Assembly: GCF_000426845.1 (NCBI RefSeq)
Contig: NZ_AUGD01000009.1
Location: 62,001-126,000, forward strand
DNA length: 64,000 nt
DNA from: Bradyrhizobium sp. in8p8
GTDB lineage: Bacteria; Pseudomonadota; Alphaproteobacteria; Rhizobiales; Xanthobacteraceae
Reading direction: 5' to 3'
Shown: in pieces, positions 42,165-51,002 of the stretch
Numbering within the stretch: position 1 is the stretch's first letter
Layout: each line of letters opens with the position of its first letter
Position numbers and translations under genes: made by a program
Notes under the pieces: generated by a model
Database searches by the model: none
What the model saw: the letters and a program-made list of their open reading frames with translations, nothing else
What the model was told of the DNA's origin: nothing

Positions 42165-43670
42165 ATGACACGTATCGCCGTCGGCGGCTTCCTGCACGAG
42201 ACCAACACCTTCGCTCCAACCAAGGCCACATTCGCGGACTTCCAGCATGGCGGCGGCTGGCCGGCGATGACCCAAGGTGCCGACGTCTTGAAGGTGATGC
42301 GGCGCATCAATGTCGGTCTCGCCGGCTTCGTCGACAGCGCCGAGGCGAACGGCTGGGAACTCGTTCCGACCATCGCCTGCGGAGCAAGTCCGTCGGCTCA
42401 TGTCACCGAGGACGCTTTCGAGCGCATCGTCAAAGCGATGGTCGACGGGATAGCAGCCGCAGGACCTGTCGACGCGGTCTATCTCGACCTGCACGGCGCC
42501 ATGGTCACCGAGCATCTCGACGACGGCGAAGGCGAGATCCTGGCGCGCGTGCGCCGCGTCATCGGCAAGGACGTTCCGCTGGTCACCAGTCTCGACCTGC
42601 ATGCCAACGTTACCCCCGAGATGATGGAGCATGCCGACGCTCTGATCGCCTACCGCACCTATCCGCACGTCGACATGGCAGAGACCGGCCGTGCCTGTGC
42701 ACGGCACCTGGCCCTGCTGCTGAAGACGAAGCAGCGCTTCGCAAAAGCATTCCGGCAATTGCCGTTCCTGATCCCGATCAGCTGGCAGTGCACCAATGAC
42801 CAGCCGACCAAAGGCATCTACGAGAAACTCGCCGCGCTGGAAGGGGACGCGGTTCCGACACTGTCTTTCGCGCCCGGCTTCCCGGCCGCGGATTTCCGCG
42901 ATTGCGGGCCGAGCGTGTTCGCCTATGGCAAGACGCAGGCGGACGCCGACCGCGCAGCCGATGCGATCGTGAAACTGATCGAGAGCCACGAGGACGATTT
43001 CGACGGCAAGATCTGGTCGCCCGACGACGGCGTGCGTCACGCCATGGAACTCTCGAGGAACGCCAGCAAGCCAATCATCATCGCCGATACCCAGGACAAT
43101 CCCGGCGCAGGCGGAGATTCGGACACGACGGGCATGCTGCGAGCGCTGGTGCGCAACAACGCGAGCGCTGCGACGGGCGTCATCTACGATCCGGAGTCGG
43201 CGAAAGCTGCGCACGAAGCCGGCGCCGGCGCCGCGGTAACACTCTCGCTCGGCGGCAAGTCCGGCATTCCCGGCGACGAACCCTATACCGAGACCTTCGT
43301 CGTCGAGAAGCTCTCCGACGGCCGGTTCATCGCGCCCGGTCCCTATTATGGCGGCCGCGAGATGGAGATGGGCCCCTCGGCGTGCCTGCGCATCGGCGAT
43401 GTCCGCGTCGTCGTCTCCTCGCACAAGGCGCAGCTCGCCGACCAGGCGATGTACCGCTATGTCGGGATCGAGCCGACCGCGCAGAAGATCCTGGTCAACA
43501 AGAGCTCGGTGCATTTCCGCGCCGATTTCGAACCGATCGCGGAGAAGCTGATGATCTGCGCCGCGCCCGGCGCGATGCCGGCGGACACCGCTTCCCTGCC
43601 CTGGACGCGCCTGCGCCCGGGCATCCGCATCAAGCCGAACGGCCCTGTTTTCACGCCTCCCTCACGCTAA
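42165..43670 (+). CDS. M81 family metallopeptidase (MlrC/microcystinase C-like)
   Basis: The 501-aa product starts MTRIAVGGFLHETNTFAPTK, the typical MlrC N-terminus with a metal-binding His-Glu. It has YLDLHGAMVTEHLDDGEGEI, TSLDLHANVTPEMM and YRTYPHVDMAETG, all standard for M81. MlrC hydrolyses linear products of microcystin degradation; most homologues in rhizobia lie beside peptide transporters and probably process other unusual peptides. It follows the ABC operon and is 13 bases ahead of an M20 peptidase. Confidence 0.9.
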   Translation: MTRIAVGGFLHETNTFAPTKATFADFQHGGGWPAMTQGADVLKVMRRINVGLAGFVDSAEANGWELVPTIACGASPSAHVTEDAFERIVKAMVDGIAAAGPVDAVYLDLHGAMVTEHLDDGEGEILARVRRVIGKDVPLVTSLDLHANVTPEMMEHADALIAYRTYPHVDMAETGRACARHLALLLKTKQRFAKAFRQLPFLIPISWQCTNDQPTKGIYEKLAALEGDAVPTLSFAPGFPAADFRDCGPSVFAYGKTQADADRAADAIVKLIESHEDDFDGKIWSPDDGVRHAMELSRNASKPIIIADTQDNPGAGGDSDTTGMLRALVRNNASAATGVIYDPESAKAAHEAGAGAAVTLSLGGKSGIPGDEPYTETFVVEKLSDGRFIAPGPYYGGREMEMGPSACLRIGDVRVVVSSHKAQLADQAMYRYVGIEPTAQKILVNKSSVHFRADFEPIAEKLMICAAPGAMPADTASLPWTRLRPGIRIKPNGPVFTPPSR

Positions 43671-43683
43671 CTGGACAGACCCT

Positions 43684-44856
43684 ATGCCCACGATCGACCG
43701 CATCGACGGTTACGCCGACGAACTCACCGCTATCAGGCGCGACCTCCACGCCCATCCCGAAATCGGCTTCGAGGAAGTGCGCACCTCCGGCATCGTCGCC
43801 GACAAGCTCAAGAGCTGGGGCATCGAAGTGCATCGAGGTCTCGGCGGCACCGGCGTGATCGGCGTCATCAAGGGCAAGGGTTCGGGCAGCAAGCGCATCG
43901 GGCTGCGCGCCGACATGGACGCGCTGCCGATGGAAGAAAACACCAACCTGAAATGGAGCTCGAAAATCCCGGGCCGCTTCCACGGCTGCGGGCATGACGG
44001 CCACACCACCATGCTGCTCGGCACCGCACGCTACCTCGCAGAGACCAGAAACTTCGACGGCACCGTGCACCTGATCTTCCAGCCTGCCGAGGAAGGCCTC
44101 GGCGGCGCCCGCGCGATGATCAAGGACGGGTTGTTCGAGAAGTTCCCCTGCGACGAACTCTATGGCCTGCACAACGCGCCCGACCTCAACCATGGCGAGA
44201 TCGCGATCCTGCCCGGCCCGGCGATGGCCGGCGCGGACTTCTTCGATCTGCGCATCACCGGCTATGGCGCGCATGGCGCGATGCCCGAGCGCTCCAAGGA
44301 TGCCGTGATCATCGCAACGACGCTGGCGCAGGCGATCCAGACCATCGTCAGCCGCAACGTCGACCCGCTGCAGGCCGCCGTCATCTCGATCACCCAGATC
44401 CATGCCGGCTCGGCCTACAACGTCATTCCGGGCGATGCGCATCTGTGCGGCACCATCCGGACCTTCTCGAACGAAGTCCGCGCCATGATCAGCGAGCGCA
44501 TCCGCACGATCTGCGCAGGCATCGCGAGCGCCTATCAGTGCGCGATCGACGTGGACATCCGCGACACGTTCGGGGTGCTGGTCAACCAGGTCGAGCAGTC
44601 CAAGGTGGTTGAGGAGGTCGCCCGCACCATCGTCGATCCCGCCAACGTGATCACCCGCACCCAGCCGAAGATGGGCAGCGAGGACTTTGCCGACATGCTG
44701 CAGACCATCCCCGGCGCCTATTTCTGGGTCGGCCATGACGGCTCGGTGCCCGTGCACAATCCCGGCTTCGTGCTCGACGACAAGATCCTGCCGATCGGCG
44801 CCAGCATGTTCGCCCGCATCGTCGAGACGCGCATGCCGGTGGGCGGCAATGCCTAA
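43684..44856 (+). CDS. M20 aminoacylase/hippurate hydrolase-type amidohydrolase
   Basis: The 390-aa product is an M20D amidohydrolase: LRADMDALPMEE, GCGHDGHTTMLLGTARYLAE (metal-binding Cys-His region), FQPAEEGLGGARAMIKDG with the catalytic Glu pair, and GSEDFADML near the C-terminus. Such enzymes remove acyl groups from N-acyl amino acids (hippurate, N-acetyl) or act on indole-acetyl conjugates. It is translationally coupled to the next gene: its stop overlaps the amidase start by 8 bases. Confidence 0.92.
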   Translation: MPTIDRIDGYADELTAIRRDLHAHPEIGFEEVRTSGIVADKLKSWGIEVHRGLGGTGVIGVIKGKGSGSKRIGLRADMDALPMEENTNLKWSSKIPGRFHGCGHDGHTTMLLGTARYLAETRNFDGTVHLIFQPAEEGLGGARAMIKDGLFEKFPCDELYGLHNAPDLNHGEIAILPGPAMAGADFFDLRITGYGAHGAMPERSKDAVIIATTLAQAIQTIVSRNVDPLQAAVISITQIHAGSAYNVIPGDAHLCGTIRTFSNEVRAMISERIRTICAGIASAYQCAIDVDIRDTFGVLVNQVEQSKVVEEVARTIVDPANVITRTQPKMGSEDFADMLQTIPGAYFWVGHDGSVPVHNPGFVLDDKILPIGASMFARIVETRMPVGGNA

Positions 44857-46282
44857 GAAGAGCGCCGAAGAGGCGGTCACCTCGCTGCACGATCTCTCCG
44901 CCGTCGATCTGATCGCGGGCTATCGCGCCAAGCAATTCTCGCCGAGCGAGGTGCTGGAGGACGTGCTCGCGCACGTCGCTGCGTGGGAACCTCACCTCAA
45001 GGCGCTCTATGCATTCGATCCCGACGGCGCGCGCGAGGCCGCAAAGGCCTCGACCGCGCGCTGGAGCGGCGGCGAGCCGTCGGGTGCGCTCGACGGCGTC
45101 CCGGTCACGGTGAAGGACAACATCGCGACCAAGGGCGTGCCGGTGCCGCTGGGCGCGGCCAGCGTCAAGCTCGTGCCGGCGGAGAAGGACGCCCCGCCTG
45201 CCGCGCGCCTGCGCGAGGCCGGCGCCATCATCTTCGCCAAGACCACCATGCCGGATTACGGCATGCTGTCCTCCGGTCTCTCCAGCTTCCACGCGCTGGC
45301 GCGTAACCCCTGGGACCTCTCCAAGAATCCCGGCGGCTCCAGCGCGGGCGCAGGCGCCGCCGCGGCCGCCGGCTATGGCCCGCTCCATCTCGGCACGGAC
45401 ATCGGCGGCTCGGTGCGCCTGCCCGCTGGCTGGTGCGGTCTCGTCGGCCTCAAGCCGAGCTTCGGACGCGTGCCGATCGATCCCAGCTATGTCGGTCGCG
45501 TTGCGGGCCCGATGACGCGCACGGTTGATGATTGCGCCCTGATGATGAGCGTGATCGCAAAGCCCGACCGGCGCGACGGCATGAGCCTGCCGGCCGAGCC
45601 GCTCAACTGGAAGGGCCTCGAGAAGTCGCCGCGGAAACTGCGCATCGGCCTGATGCTCGATGCCGGATGCGGGTTGCCGCCGGAGAAGCCGGTGCGCGAG
45701 GTCGCGGTGAAGGCGGCTGAGGCGTTCGAGTCGGCAGGCAGCGTCGTCACCGAAATCGACGGCATTCTCACGCGGGACATGCTCGACGGGCTCGACAATT
45801 TCTGGCGCGCGCGGATGTGGGACGACCTGTCCAAGCTGACCCCGGCAGAGCAGGCCAAGGTGCTGCCCTATATCTTCAAATGGGGCGAGTCCGGAGCCAA
45901 GCTCTCGGGCATCGACGTCATCCGCGGCTTCAACCAGACCATGGCGATCCGCGCTGCTGCGGCGAAGCTCTTTTGCGAGCTCGACTATGTGATCTCGCCG
46001 ACCGCACCGAACGTGAACTATCCGGCGGAATGGGCCTCGCCCACCAACGATCCGATGAAGCCGTTCGAGCACATCGCCTATACCGTGCCGTGGAATATGT
46101 CGGAAAACCCTGCAATCTCCGTCAACGGTGGCTTCGACGCCAACGGCTTTCCGATCGGCGTGCAGATCGTCGGCCGCCGCTTCGACGATATCGGCGTGCT
46201 CGGCATGGCCAAGGCGTTCGAGGGCCTGCGGGGGCCGCAGCGGGCTTGGCCGAAGCCGCCTGCACACAAGACGCCGTACTAG
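44849..46282 (+). CDS. Amidase (amidase signature family)
   Basis: A Ser-cisSer-Lys amidase of 477 aa. Lys 89 is in PVTVKDNIATKG, the cis-Ser is in KNPGGSSAGAGAAAAAG (about 164-165), and the nucleophile Ser about 188 is in GTDIGGSVR. These enzymes hydrolyse carboxamides to acid and ammonia. ATG 44849 overlaps the end of the M20 gene, a sign of coupling. With the peptidases and the D-amino-acid dehydrogenase it fits an organic-nitrogen catabolic pathway; the specific substrate is unknown. Confidence 0.92.
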   Translation: MPKKSAEEAVTSLHDLSAVDLIAGYRAKQFSPSEVLEDVLAHVAAWEPHLKALYAFDPDGAREAAKASTARWSGGEPSGALDGVPVTVKDNIATKGVPVPLGAASVKLVPAEKDAPPAARLREAGAIIFAKTTMPDYGMLSSGLSSFHALARNPWDLSKNPGGSSAGAGAAAAAGYGPLHLGTDIGGSVRLPAGWCGLVGLKPSFGRVPIDPSYVGRVAGPMTRTVDDCALMMSVIAKPDRRDGMSLPAEPLNWKGLEKSPRKLRIGLMLDAGCGLPPEKPVREVAVKAAEAFESAGSVVTEIDGILTRDMLDGLDNFWRARMWDDLSKLTPAEQAKVLPYIFKWGESGAKLSGIDVIRGFNQTMAIRAAAAKLFCELDYVISPTAPNVNYPAEWASPTNDPMKPFEHIAYTVPWNMSENPAISVNGGFDANGFPIGVQIVGRRFDDIGVLGMAKAFEGLRGPQRAWPKPPAHKTPY

Positions 46283-46297
46283 CGTCACAGCACAACT

Positions 46298-46373
46298 CGT
46301 CATGCGCGGGCTCGACCCGCGCATCCATCGCCCTCAAAAAAGATGGATTGCCGGGTCAAGCCCGGCAATGACA
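46298..46373. repeat. Palindromic repeat, family B variant
   Basis: CGTCATGCGCGGGCTCGACC and GGGTCAAGCCCGGCAATGAC are inverted, with inner GCATCCAT/GATGGATTG. It belongs to the same broad class as the copies at 41961 and 47307 but with different inner arms. Confidence 0.65.
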
Positions 46374-46408
46374 GAATTGACTCAAGGAATGACAAGGAAG
46401 GAAACACC

Positions 46409-47299
46409 ATGGCGTATGAGACGATCAAATACGAGGTCGCCGAGCAGATCCTCACCATCACGCTGAACCGGCCCGACAAGCTCAACGCCTTCAACGCACA
46501 GATGCAGGCCGAGCTGATCGACGCGTTCGATGCCGCGGACAAGGACGACGATATCCGGGCCATTATCGTCACCGGTGCCGGCCGCGGTTTTTGCGCGGGC
46601 GCCGACCTCTCCTCCGGCGCCGACACGTTCGATCGCGATGCGCGACGTGGGCCGGTGAAGCGCCTCCCCGACGGCAAGGTCGATTACAGCGATCCGCAGG
46701 TCCGCGACGGCGGCGGCCAGGTGACGCTGCGCATCTTCAAATGCCTGAAGCCGGTGATCGCCGCGGTGAACGGACCAGCGGTCGGCATCGGCGTCACCAT
46801 GCAGCTTGCGATGGACATCCGCATTGCCTCCGAAGCCGCACGGTTCGGGTTTGTGTTCTCCCAGCGCGGCATCGTGCCCGAGGCGGCCTCGAGCTGGTTC
46901 CTGCCTCGGATCGTCGGCATCTCGCAGGCGCTCGAATGGTGCTATTCGGGCCGCGTCTTCCCGGCGCAGGAAGCTCTTGCCGGTCGTCTCGTTAGCAAGG
47001 TCGTGGCCCCCGATGATTTGCTGCCGACGGCGCGCGCGCTCGCCAAGGAGTTCGCCGCGAAGACCGCGCCGGTTTCGGTGGCGCTGATCCGGCAGATGAT
47101 GTGGCGCATGATGGGCGCCGACGATCCGATGGAGGCCCACAAGGTCGACAGCCGCGGCATCTACGCGCGCGGCCGTTCGGACGACGTGAAGGAAGGTGTG
47201 GTGTCCTTCCTGGAGAAGCGTCCCGCACAGTTCAAGAACAAGGTGTCGACGGACATGCCGGACTATTTCCCGTGGTGGACGGAGCGGGAGTACAAGTGA
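46409..47299 (+). CDS. Crotonase-family enoyl-CoA isomerase-like protein
   Basis: A crotonase fold of 296 aa with FCAGADLSSGAD as oxyanion loop. The two hydratase glutamates are missing: AVGIGVTMQLAMDI replaces GGGCE, and FGFVFSQRG replaces FxxPE. A Glu appears instead in IVPEAASSWFLPRIVG, the position used by delta3,delta2-enoyl-CoA isomerases. I therefore predict double-bond isomerisation rather than hydration. ATG 46409 has GGAAGG upstream. It follows the amidase after a repeat and may be in the same transcript, though a metabolic link is not obvious. Confidence 0.82.
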   Translation: MAYETIKYEVAEQILTITLNRPDKLNAFNAQMQAELIDAFDAADKDDDIRAIIVTGAGRGFCAGADLSSGADTFDRDARRGPVKRLPDGKVDYSDPQVRDGGGQVTLRIFKCLKPVIAAVNGPAVGIGVTMQLAMDIRIASEAARFGFVFSQRGIVPEAASSWFLPRIVGISQALEWCYSGRVFPAQEALAGRLVSKVVAPDDLLPTARALAKEFAAKTAPVSVALIRQMMWRMMGADDPMEAHKVDSRGIYARGRSDDVKEGVVSFLEKRPAQFKNKVSTDMPDYFPWWTEREYK

Positions 47300-47306
47300 G
47301 GCGGAG

Positions 47307-47386
47307 CGTCATCCCGGGGCTCGCGAAGCGAGAACCCGGGATCGCGAGAATCCGGGTTCGATGCTCCGCATCGCCCCGGAATGACG
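47307..47386. repeat. Palindromic repeat, family B
   Basis: CGTCATCCCGGGGCTCGCGA and GATGCTCCGCATCGCCCCGG plus AATGACG are the ends; inner arms AACCCGGGAT and ATCCGGGTT pair. It lies between the convergent isomerase-like and quinone oxidoreductase genes. Confidence 0.75.
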
Positions 47387-47396
47387 CTGGTAGAAA

Positions 47397-48374
47397 CTAA
47401 TCCATCACCAGCGCCACACGCCCGATCGCCTTGCGGTCGAGCAGCAGCCGCATGGCCTTTGCATAGTCCGCCAGCGGCAGGCGGTGTGAGACGTTGGGAC
47501 GCAGCTTGCCCTCCTCCGCCCATTGCAAGAGCGCCTTCAGGCGTATCTCGCCGAGCTCCGGGTTCTTCCGCACGGCTTCGCCGGCGCGCACGCCGAGCAC
47601 ACTAGCACCCTTGATCAGTAACAGATTGGTCCTGGCCGAACCGATGCCGCCGGTGAAACCGATCACCAGCAGCCGCGCGCCCCAGGCGATGCAGCGCATC
47701 GAATCCTCAAAGATCTGGCCGCCGACCGGATCGAACACCACGTCCGCCCCGCGACCCTCGGTGATGCGCTTGACCGCATCGCGAAATGGCTCGCGATCGT
47801 AGCGGACGAGATGATCCGCACCGCGCGACTTCGCGATCGCCAGCTTCTCGTCGCTGGAGGCCGTTGCGATCACGGTCGCGCCCAGCATCTTGCCGACCTC
47901 GACCGCGGCAAGCCCGACGCCGCCGCCGGCGCCGTGCACCAGCAGCACCTCGCCCGGCTCGAGCCGGCCACGATCGATCAGCGCATGATAGGCGGTGCCG
48001 TGGCCCGCGAGATAGGTCGCAGCTTCCGCGTAATCGAAGGTCGACGGCATCGGCGTAAGCTGCGCCGGCGAGGCCACGGCCTCGTCGGCGAATGCACCAT
48101 GGCGCATCTTGACGATCACCTTGTCGCCGACCGCGACGCCCGTTGCCTCCTGCCCGACCTCGGTGACATCGCCTGCAGCTTCCATGCCCGGGGTGAACGG
48201 CAACTCCGGCTTGAGCTGATATTCGCCGGCCGCCATCAGCACGTCAGGGAAATTCAATCCGGCCGCCCGGATCGCGACACGCACCTCGCCCGGCTTCAAG
48301 GCACGCGACGGAAACTCCTCCAGCCGCAGCGTCTCGGGCGCACCAAGCTCACGGCAAACGACAGCACGTACCAT
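47397..48374 (-). CDS. NADPH:quinone oxidoreductase family protein
   Basis: A zinc-free MDR enzyme of 325 aa: AGLNFPDVLMAAGEYQLKPE, the substrate-binding region FTPGMEAAGDV, and the NADPH motif VLLVHGAGGGVGLAAVEVGK. No structural-zinc cysteines are present. Members reduce quinones or 2-enals/enoyl-CoA-like compounds. The start codon overlaps the stop of the upstream isomerase gene by one base (TGATG), so the two are coupled. Confidence 0.9.
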   Translation of the reverse strand: MVRAVVCRELGAPETLRLEEFPSRALKPGEVRVAIRAAGLNFPDVLMAAGEYQLKPELPFTPGMEAAGDVTEVGQEATGVAVGDKVIVKMRHGAFADEAVASPAQLTPMPSTFDYAEAATYLAGHGTAYHALIDRGRLEPGEVLLVHGAGGGVGLAAVEVGKMLGATVIATASSDEKLAIAKSRGADHLVRYDREPFRDAVKRITEGRGADVVFDPVGGQIFEDSMRCIAWGARLLVIGFTGGIGSARTNLLLIKGASVLGVRAGEAVRKNPELGEIRLKALLQWAEEGKLRPNVSHRLPLADYAKAMRLLLDRKAIGRVALVMD

Positions 48375-48982
48375 CAGGCCGCGCTCGCCTTGCTGCGCAT
48401 GAGCGCCTCGCGGATCAACGGCAGCCGATCGTTGCCGAAGTACATGTCGGTCTTGTTCACGAAGATCGTCGGCGAACCGAAGCCGCCGCGCGCCACGACT
48501 TCTTCCGTATTGGCCTTGAGCTGGTCCTTGATGCCTTGCTCAGCAATGCCGGCGAAGAATCTTGCCTCGTCGATGCCGACCTTCTTGCAGATCCCGGCGA
48601 GCACCGCGTCCTGCGAAATGTCCTTGTCCTCGCCCCAATAGGCTTCGAACACCGCCGTCGCAAACGGCACCGTGTCTTTGCCCAGCCAAATGCAGCCGCG
48701 CATCGCCTTCACGCTGTTCACCGGGAATACCGTCGGCGGCATCTTGATCGACAGGCCGGCCGAGCGCGCCCAATCCTGAAGATCCTTCGTCATGTAGCGC
48801 GCCTTGAGCGGCACCGGCTTCTCGCGCTGCGCATAGACGCTCGGATTGACCGTGTTGAAGATGCCGCCCACCAGGATCGGCCGCCAGACGATCTCCGCGC
48901 CGAGCTCCTTGGCGAGCGGCTGGATGTTGTGAAAGGCGAGATAAGTCCAGGGACTGGAACAGTCGAAGAAGAATTCGATCAT
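48374..48982 (-). CDS. 2-hydroxychromene-2-carboxylate isomerase (DsbA-fold, kappa GST-like)
   Basis: The 202-aa product starts MIEFFFDCSSPWTYLAFHNI; in the DsbA-like fold the redox CxxC is replaced by SPWTY, which supplies the catalytic Ser for glutathione, as in NahD. VWRPILVGGIFNTVNPS and FGSPTIFVNKTDMYFGNDRL are typical. NahD-like enzymes isomerise hydroxychromene carboxylates in naphthalene degradation, but most relatives act on unknown glutathione-linked substrates. Coupled to the downstream quinone oxidoreductase. Confidence 0.88.
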   Translation of the reverse strand: MIEFFFDCSSPWTYLAFHNIQPLAKELGAEIVWRPILVGGIFNTVNPSVYAQREKPVPLKARYMTKDLQDWARSAGLSIKMPPTVFPVNSVKAMRGCIWLGKDTVPFATAVFEAYWGEDKDISQDAVLAGICKKVGIDEARFFAGIAEQGIKDQLKANTEEVVARGGFGSPTIFVNKTDMYFGNDRLPLIREALMRSKASAA

Positions 48983-49015
48983 GGCGTTTCCTTGTTGCGT
49001 TATTGGCACTCTTCT

Positions 49016-49101
49016 CGTCGTTGCGAGCGCAGCGGAGCAATCCAGAGTGTCGCCCCGAAAGATTCTGGATTGCTTCGTCGCAAGGGCTCCTCGCAATGAC
49101 G
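49016..49101. repeat. Palindromic repeat, family A
   Basis: CGTCGTTGCGAGCGCAGCGG and GGGCTCCTCGCAATGACGGG are the ends; inner AGCAATCCAGA and TCTGGATTGCT are perfect inverted repeats. It lies upstream of the isomerase gene and downstream of the GST gene. Confidence 0.75.
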
Positions 49102-49116
49102 GGCGTGGCGAGCGGT

Positions 49117-49830
49117 CTACTTCTTTCCCAGCACTTCCTTAGCCCGTTGCCCGAACATGATCTTGCGTGATTCTTCGTCGAACGGCTCTTTCACGAACTT
49201 GCCGATCGCGAGCCCCGCCTGCACCTGCGGTCTCGCGCGGACCGCGGCATACCAACGCTTCACGTTTGGATAGTCATCGAGCGTGAAGCCTTGCGCCTTG
49301 TGAGTCATGGCCCACGGAAAGCAGGCGATGTCGGCGATGGAATAGTCGCCGGCGACATAGCTACCGGTCTTGCCGAGCTGCCGGTCAAGAACCCCATACA
49401 GACGGGCCGACTCGTCGCGATACCGCGTGATCGCGTAAGGGATTTTCTCTGCGGCGTAGAGGGCAAAATGCCCGTGCTGGCCGAGCATCGGTCCCAGCCC
49501 CGCCATCTGCCACATCACCCACTGGATGGTGGCAGAACGCCCGCGCAGGTCCGCCGGCAAGAACCGTCCGGTCTTTTCAGCGAGATAGATCAGGATCGCA
49601 CCGGTCTCAAAGGCCGAAAACGGAGCACCGCCGTCGGCGGGATCGTGATCGACGATCGCCGGGATGCGATTGTTCGGGGAGATCGCGAGGAACTCGGGGC
49701 TGAACTGCTCGCCAGCGCGGATGTTGACAGGCTTCACGCTGTAGGGAAGCCCGAGCTCCTCCAACATGATGGAGATTTTCCAGCCGTTCGGCGTCGGTGC
49801 GTAATAGAGATCGATCACGGCCCTTTCCAT
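49117..49830 (-). CDS. Glutathione S-transferase (YfcG/Ure2-like, nu class)
   Basis: A 237-aa GST. The thioredoxin fold starts DLYYAPTPNGWKISIMLEEL, with the Asn-type active site of nu-class/Ure2-like enzymes, then NNRIPAIVDHD for glutathione gamma-Glu binding, and the helical domain with DYSIADIACFPW. YfcG-type proteins act as disulfide reductases. ATG 49830 follows GGAAAGG. It is divergent from the MetE-like gene. Confidence 0.9.
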   Translation of the reverse strand: MERAVIDLYYAPTPNGWKISIMLEELGLPYSVKPVNIRAGEQFSPEFLAISPNNRIPAIVDHDPADGGAPFSAFETGAILIYLAEKTGRFLPADLRGRSATIQWVMWQMAGLGPMLGQHGHFALYAAEKIPYAITRYRDESARLYGVLDRQLGKTGSYVAGDYSIADIACFPWAMTHKAQGFTLDDYPNVKRWYAAVRARPQVQAGLAIGKFVKEPFDEESRKIMFGQRAKEVLGKK

Positions 49831-49950
49831 CGGCCTTTCCCGGGCCTTCCCTATCGTCGTCTCCGAATGGAGAGCGACTTTCGTTGTTCTGTACCTAGAG
49901 GTTAAGTCATGGCAGGAAGAGGCGCAACACAACCTGCCGGGAGGGCCGCC

Positions 49951-50973
49951 ATGCTGTTTCCAACCACGATCGCCGGCTCCCTGCCGAAGCCGGAATGGCT
50001 GGCGGAGCCGAACATGCTGTGGGCGCCCTGGAAGTCCGACGGCGACGAGCTGCTCCGGGCCAAGCGCGATGCGACCTTGATCTGGCTGAAGATCCAGGAA
50101 GACGCCGGCATCGACATCGTCACCGAGGGCGAGCAGGCCCGACAGCATTTCGTCCACGGTTTCCTGGAGAGGATCGAGGGCATCGATTTCGCCCACAAGG
50201 TCGAGATGGGCATCCGAAACGACCGCTACAAGGCAATGGTGCCGCAGGTGGTCGCTCCGCTCCGGCTCAAGGGACGCGTGCACGCCTTCGAGGCGCGCGT
50301 GGCGCGCACGCACACCAGGAACAAGCTGAAATTCACCCTGCCCGGCCCAATGACAATCATCGACACGATTGCCGATCGCTATTATGGCGACCGCGTGAAG
50401 ATGGCCTTCGCCTTCGCCGAGCTTCTCAACGAGGAGGCCAAGGCATTGCAGGCCGACGGCGTCGATCTCGTGCAGTTCGACGAGCCCGCCTTCAACGTCT
50501 ACATGGACGAGGTCAACGACTGGGGCATCAAGGCGCTGGAACGCGCCGCGCAGGGCCTGACCTGCGCCACCGCGGTGCACATCTGCTACGGCTACGGCAT
50601 CAAGGCCAACACCGACTGGAAGGAGACACTCGGCAGCCAATGGCGGCAGTACGAGCAGATCTTCCCGGCGATCGACGCGAGCCCGATCCAGCAGGTCGCG
50701 ATCGAGTGCCGCAATTCCAAGGTGCCGCTGGACCTGCTGGCGCTGCTCAAGACCAAGATCGTGCAGGCCGGCGTGATCGACGTCGCCAGCGACACGGTGG
50801 AGACCGCCGAGGACGTCGTGAAGGTGATCGACGCGGTGTCGCAATTCGTGCCCAAGAGCAACATCATCGCCACCACCAATTGCGGCATGGCGCCGATGCG
50901 GCGGGAGATCGCAGAAGCCAAGCTGATGGCGCTCGGCGCCGGCGCCGCGCTGGCACGCGAGAAGCTGGGGTGA
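49951..50973 (+). CDS. MetE C-terminal-like (core-MetE) methionine synthase family protein
   Basis: A TIM-barrel of 340 aa equal to the catalytic half of cobalamin-independent methionine synthase. It starts MLFPTTIAGSLPKPEWLAEP. Zinc ligands are visible in VHICYGYG (His-x-Cys) and TTNCGMAP (second Cys), with QFDEPAFN in between. Lacking the N-terminal MetE half, it belongs to the stand-alone core-MetE group; such proteins may use another methyl donor than methyl-folate. GGGAGG seven bases before ATG 49951 decides the start over ATG 49909. Confidence 0.82.
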   Translation: MLFPTTIAGSLPKPEWLAEPNMLWAPWKSDGDELLRAKRDATLIWLKIQEDAGIDIVTEGEQARQHFVHGFLERIEGIDFAHKVEMGIRNDRYKAMVPQVVAPLRLKGRVHAFEARVARTHTRNKLKFTLPGPMTIIDTIADRYYGDRVKMAFAFAELLNEEAKALQADGVDLVQFDEPAFNVYMDEVNDWGIKALERAAQGLTCATAVHICYGYGIKANTDWKETLGSQWRQYEQIFPAIDASPIQQVAIECRNSKVPLDLLALLKTKIVQAGVIDVASDTVETAEDVVKVIDAVSQFVPKSNIIATTNCGMAPMRREIAEAKLMALGAGAALAREKLG

Positions 50974-51002
50974 CGGCGGCGATCCGCAGATCGCCCTGCC
51001 AG

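Noticed and set aside
46298..46373. Repeat after the amidase gene as a Rho-independent terminator
   Set aside because: It contains a hairpin but no T-run in the right place, and fits the dispersed-repeat class better.
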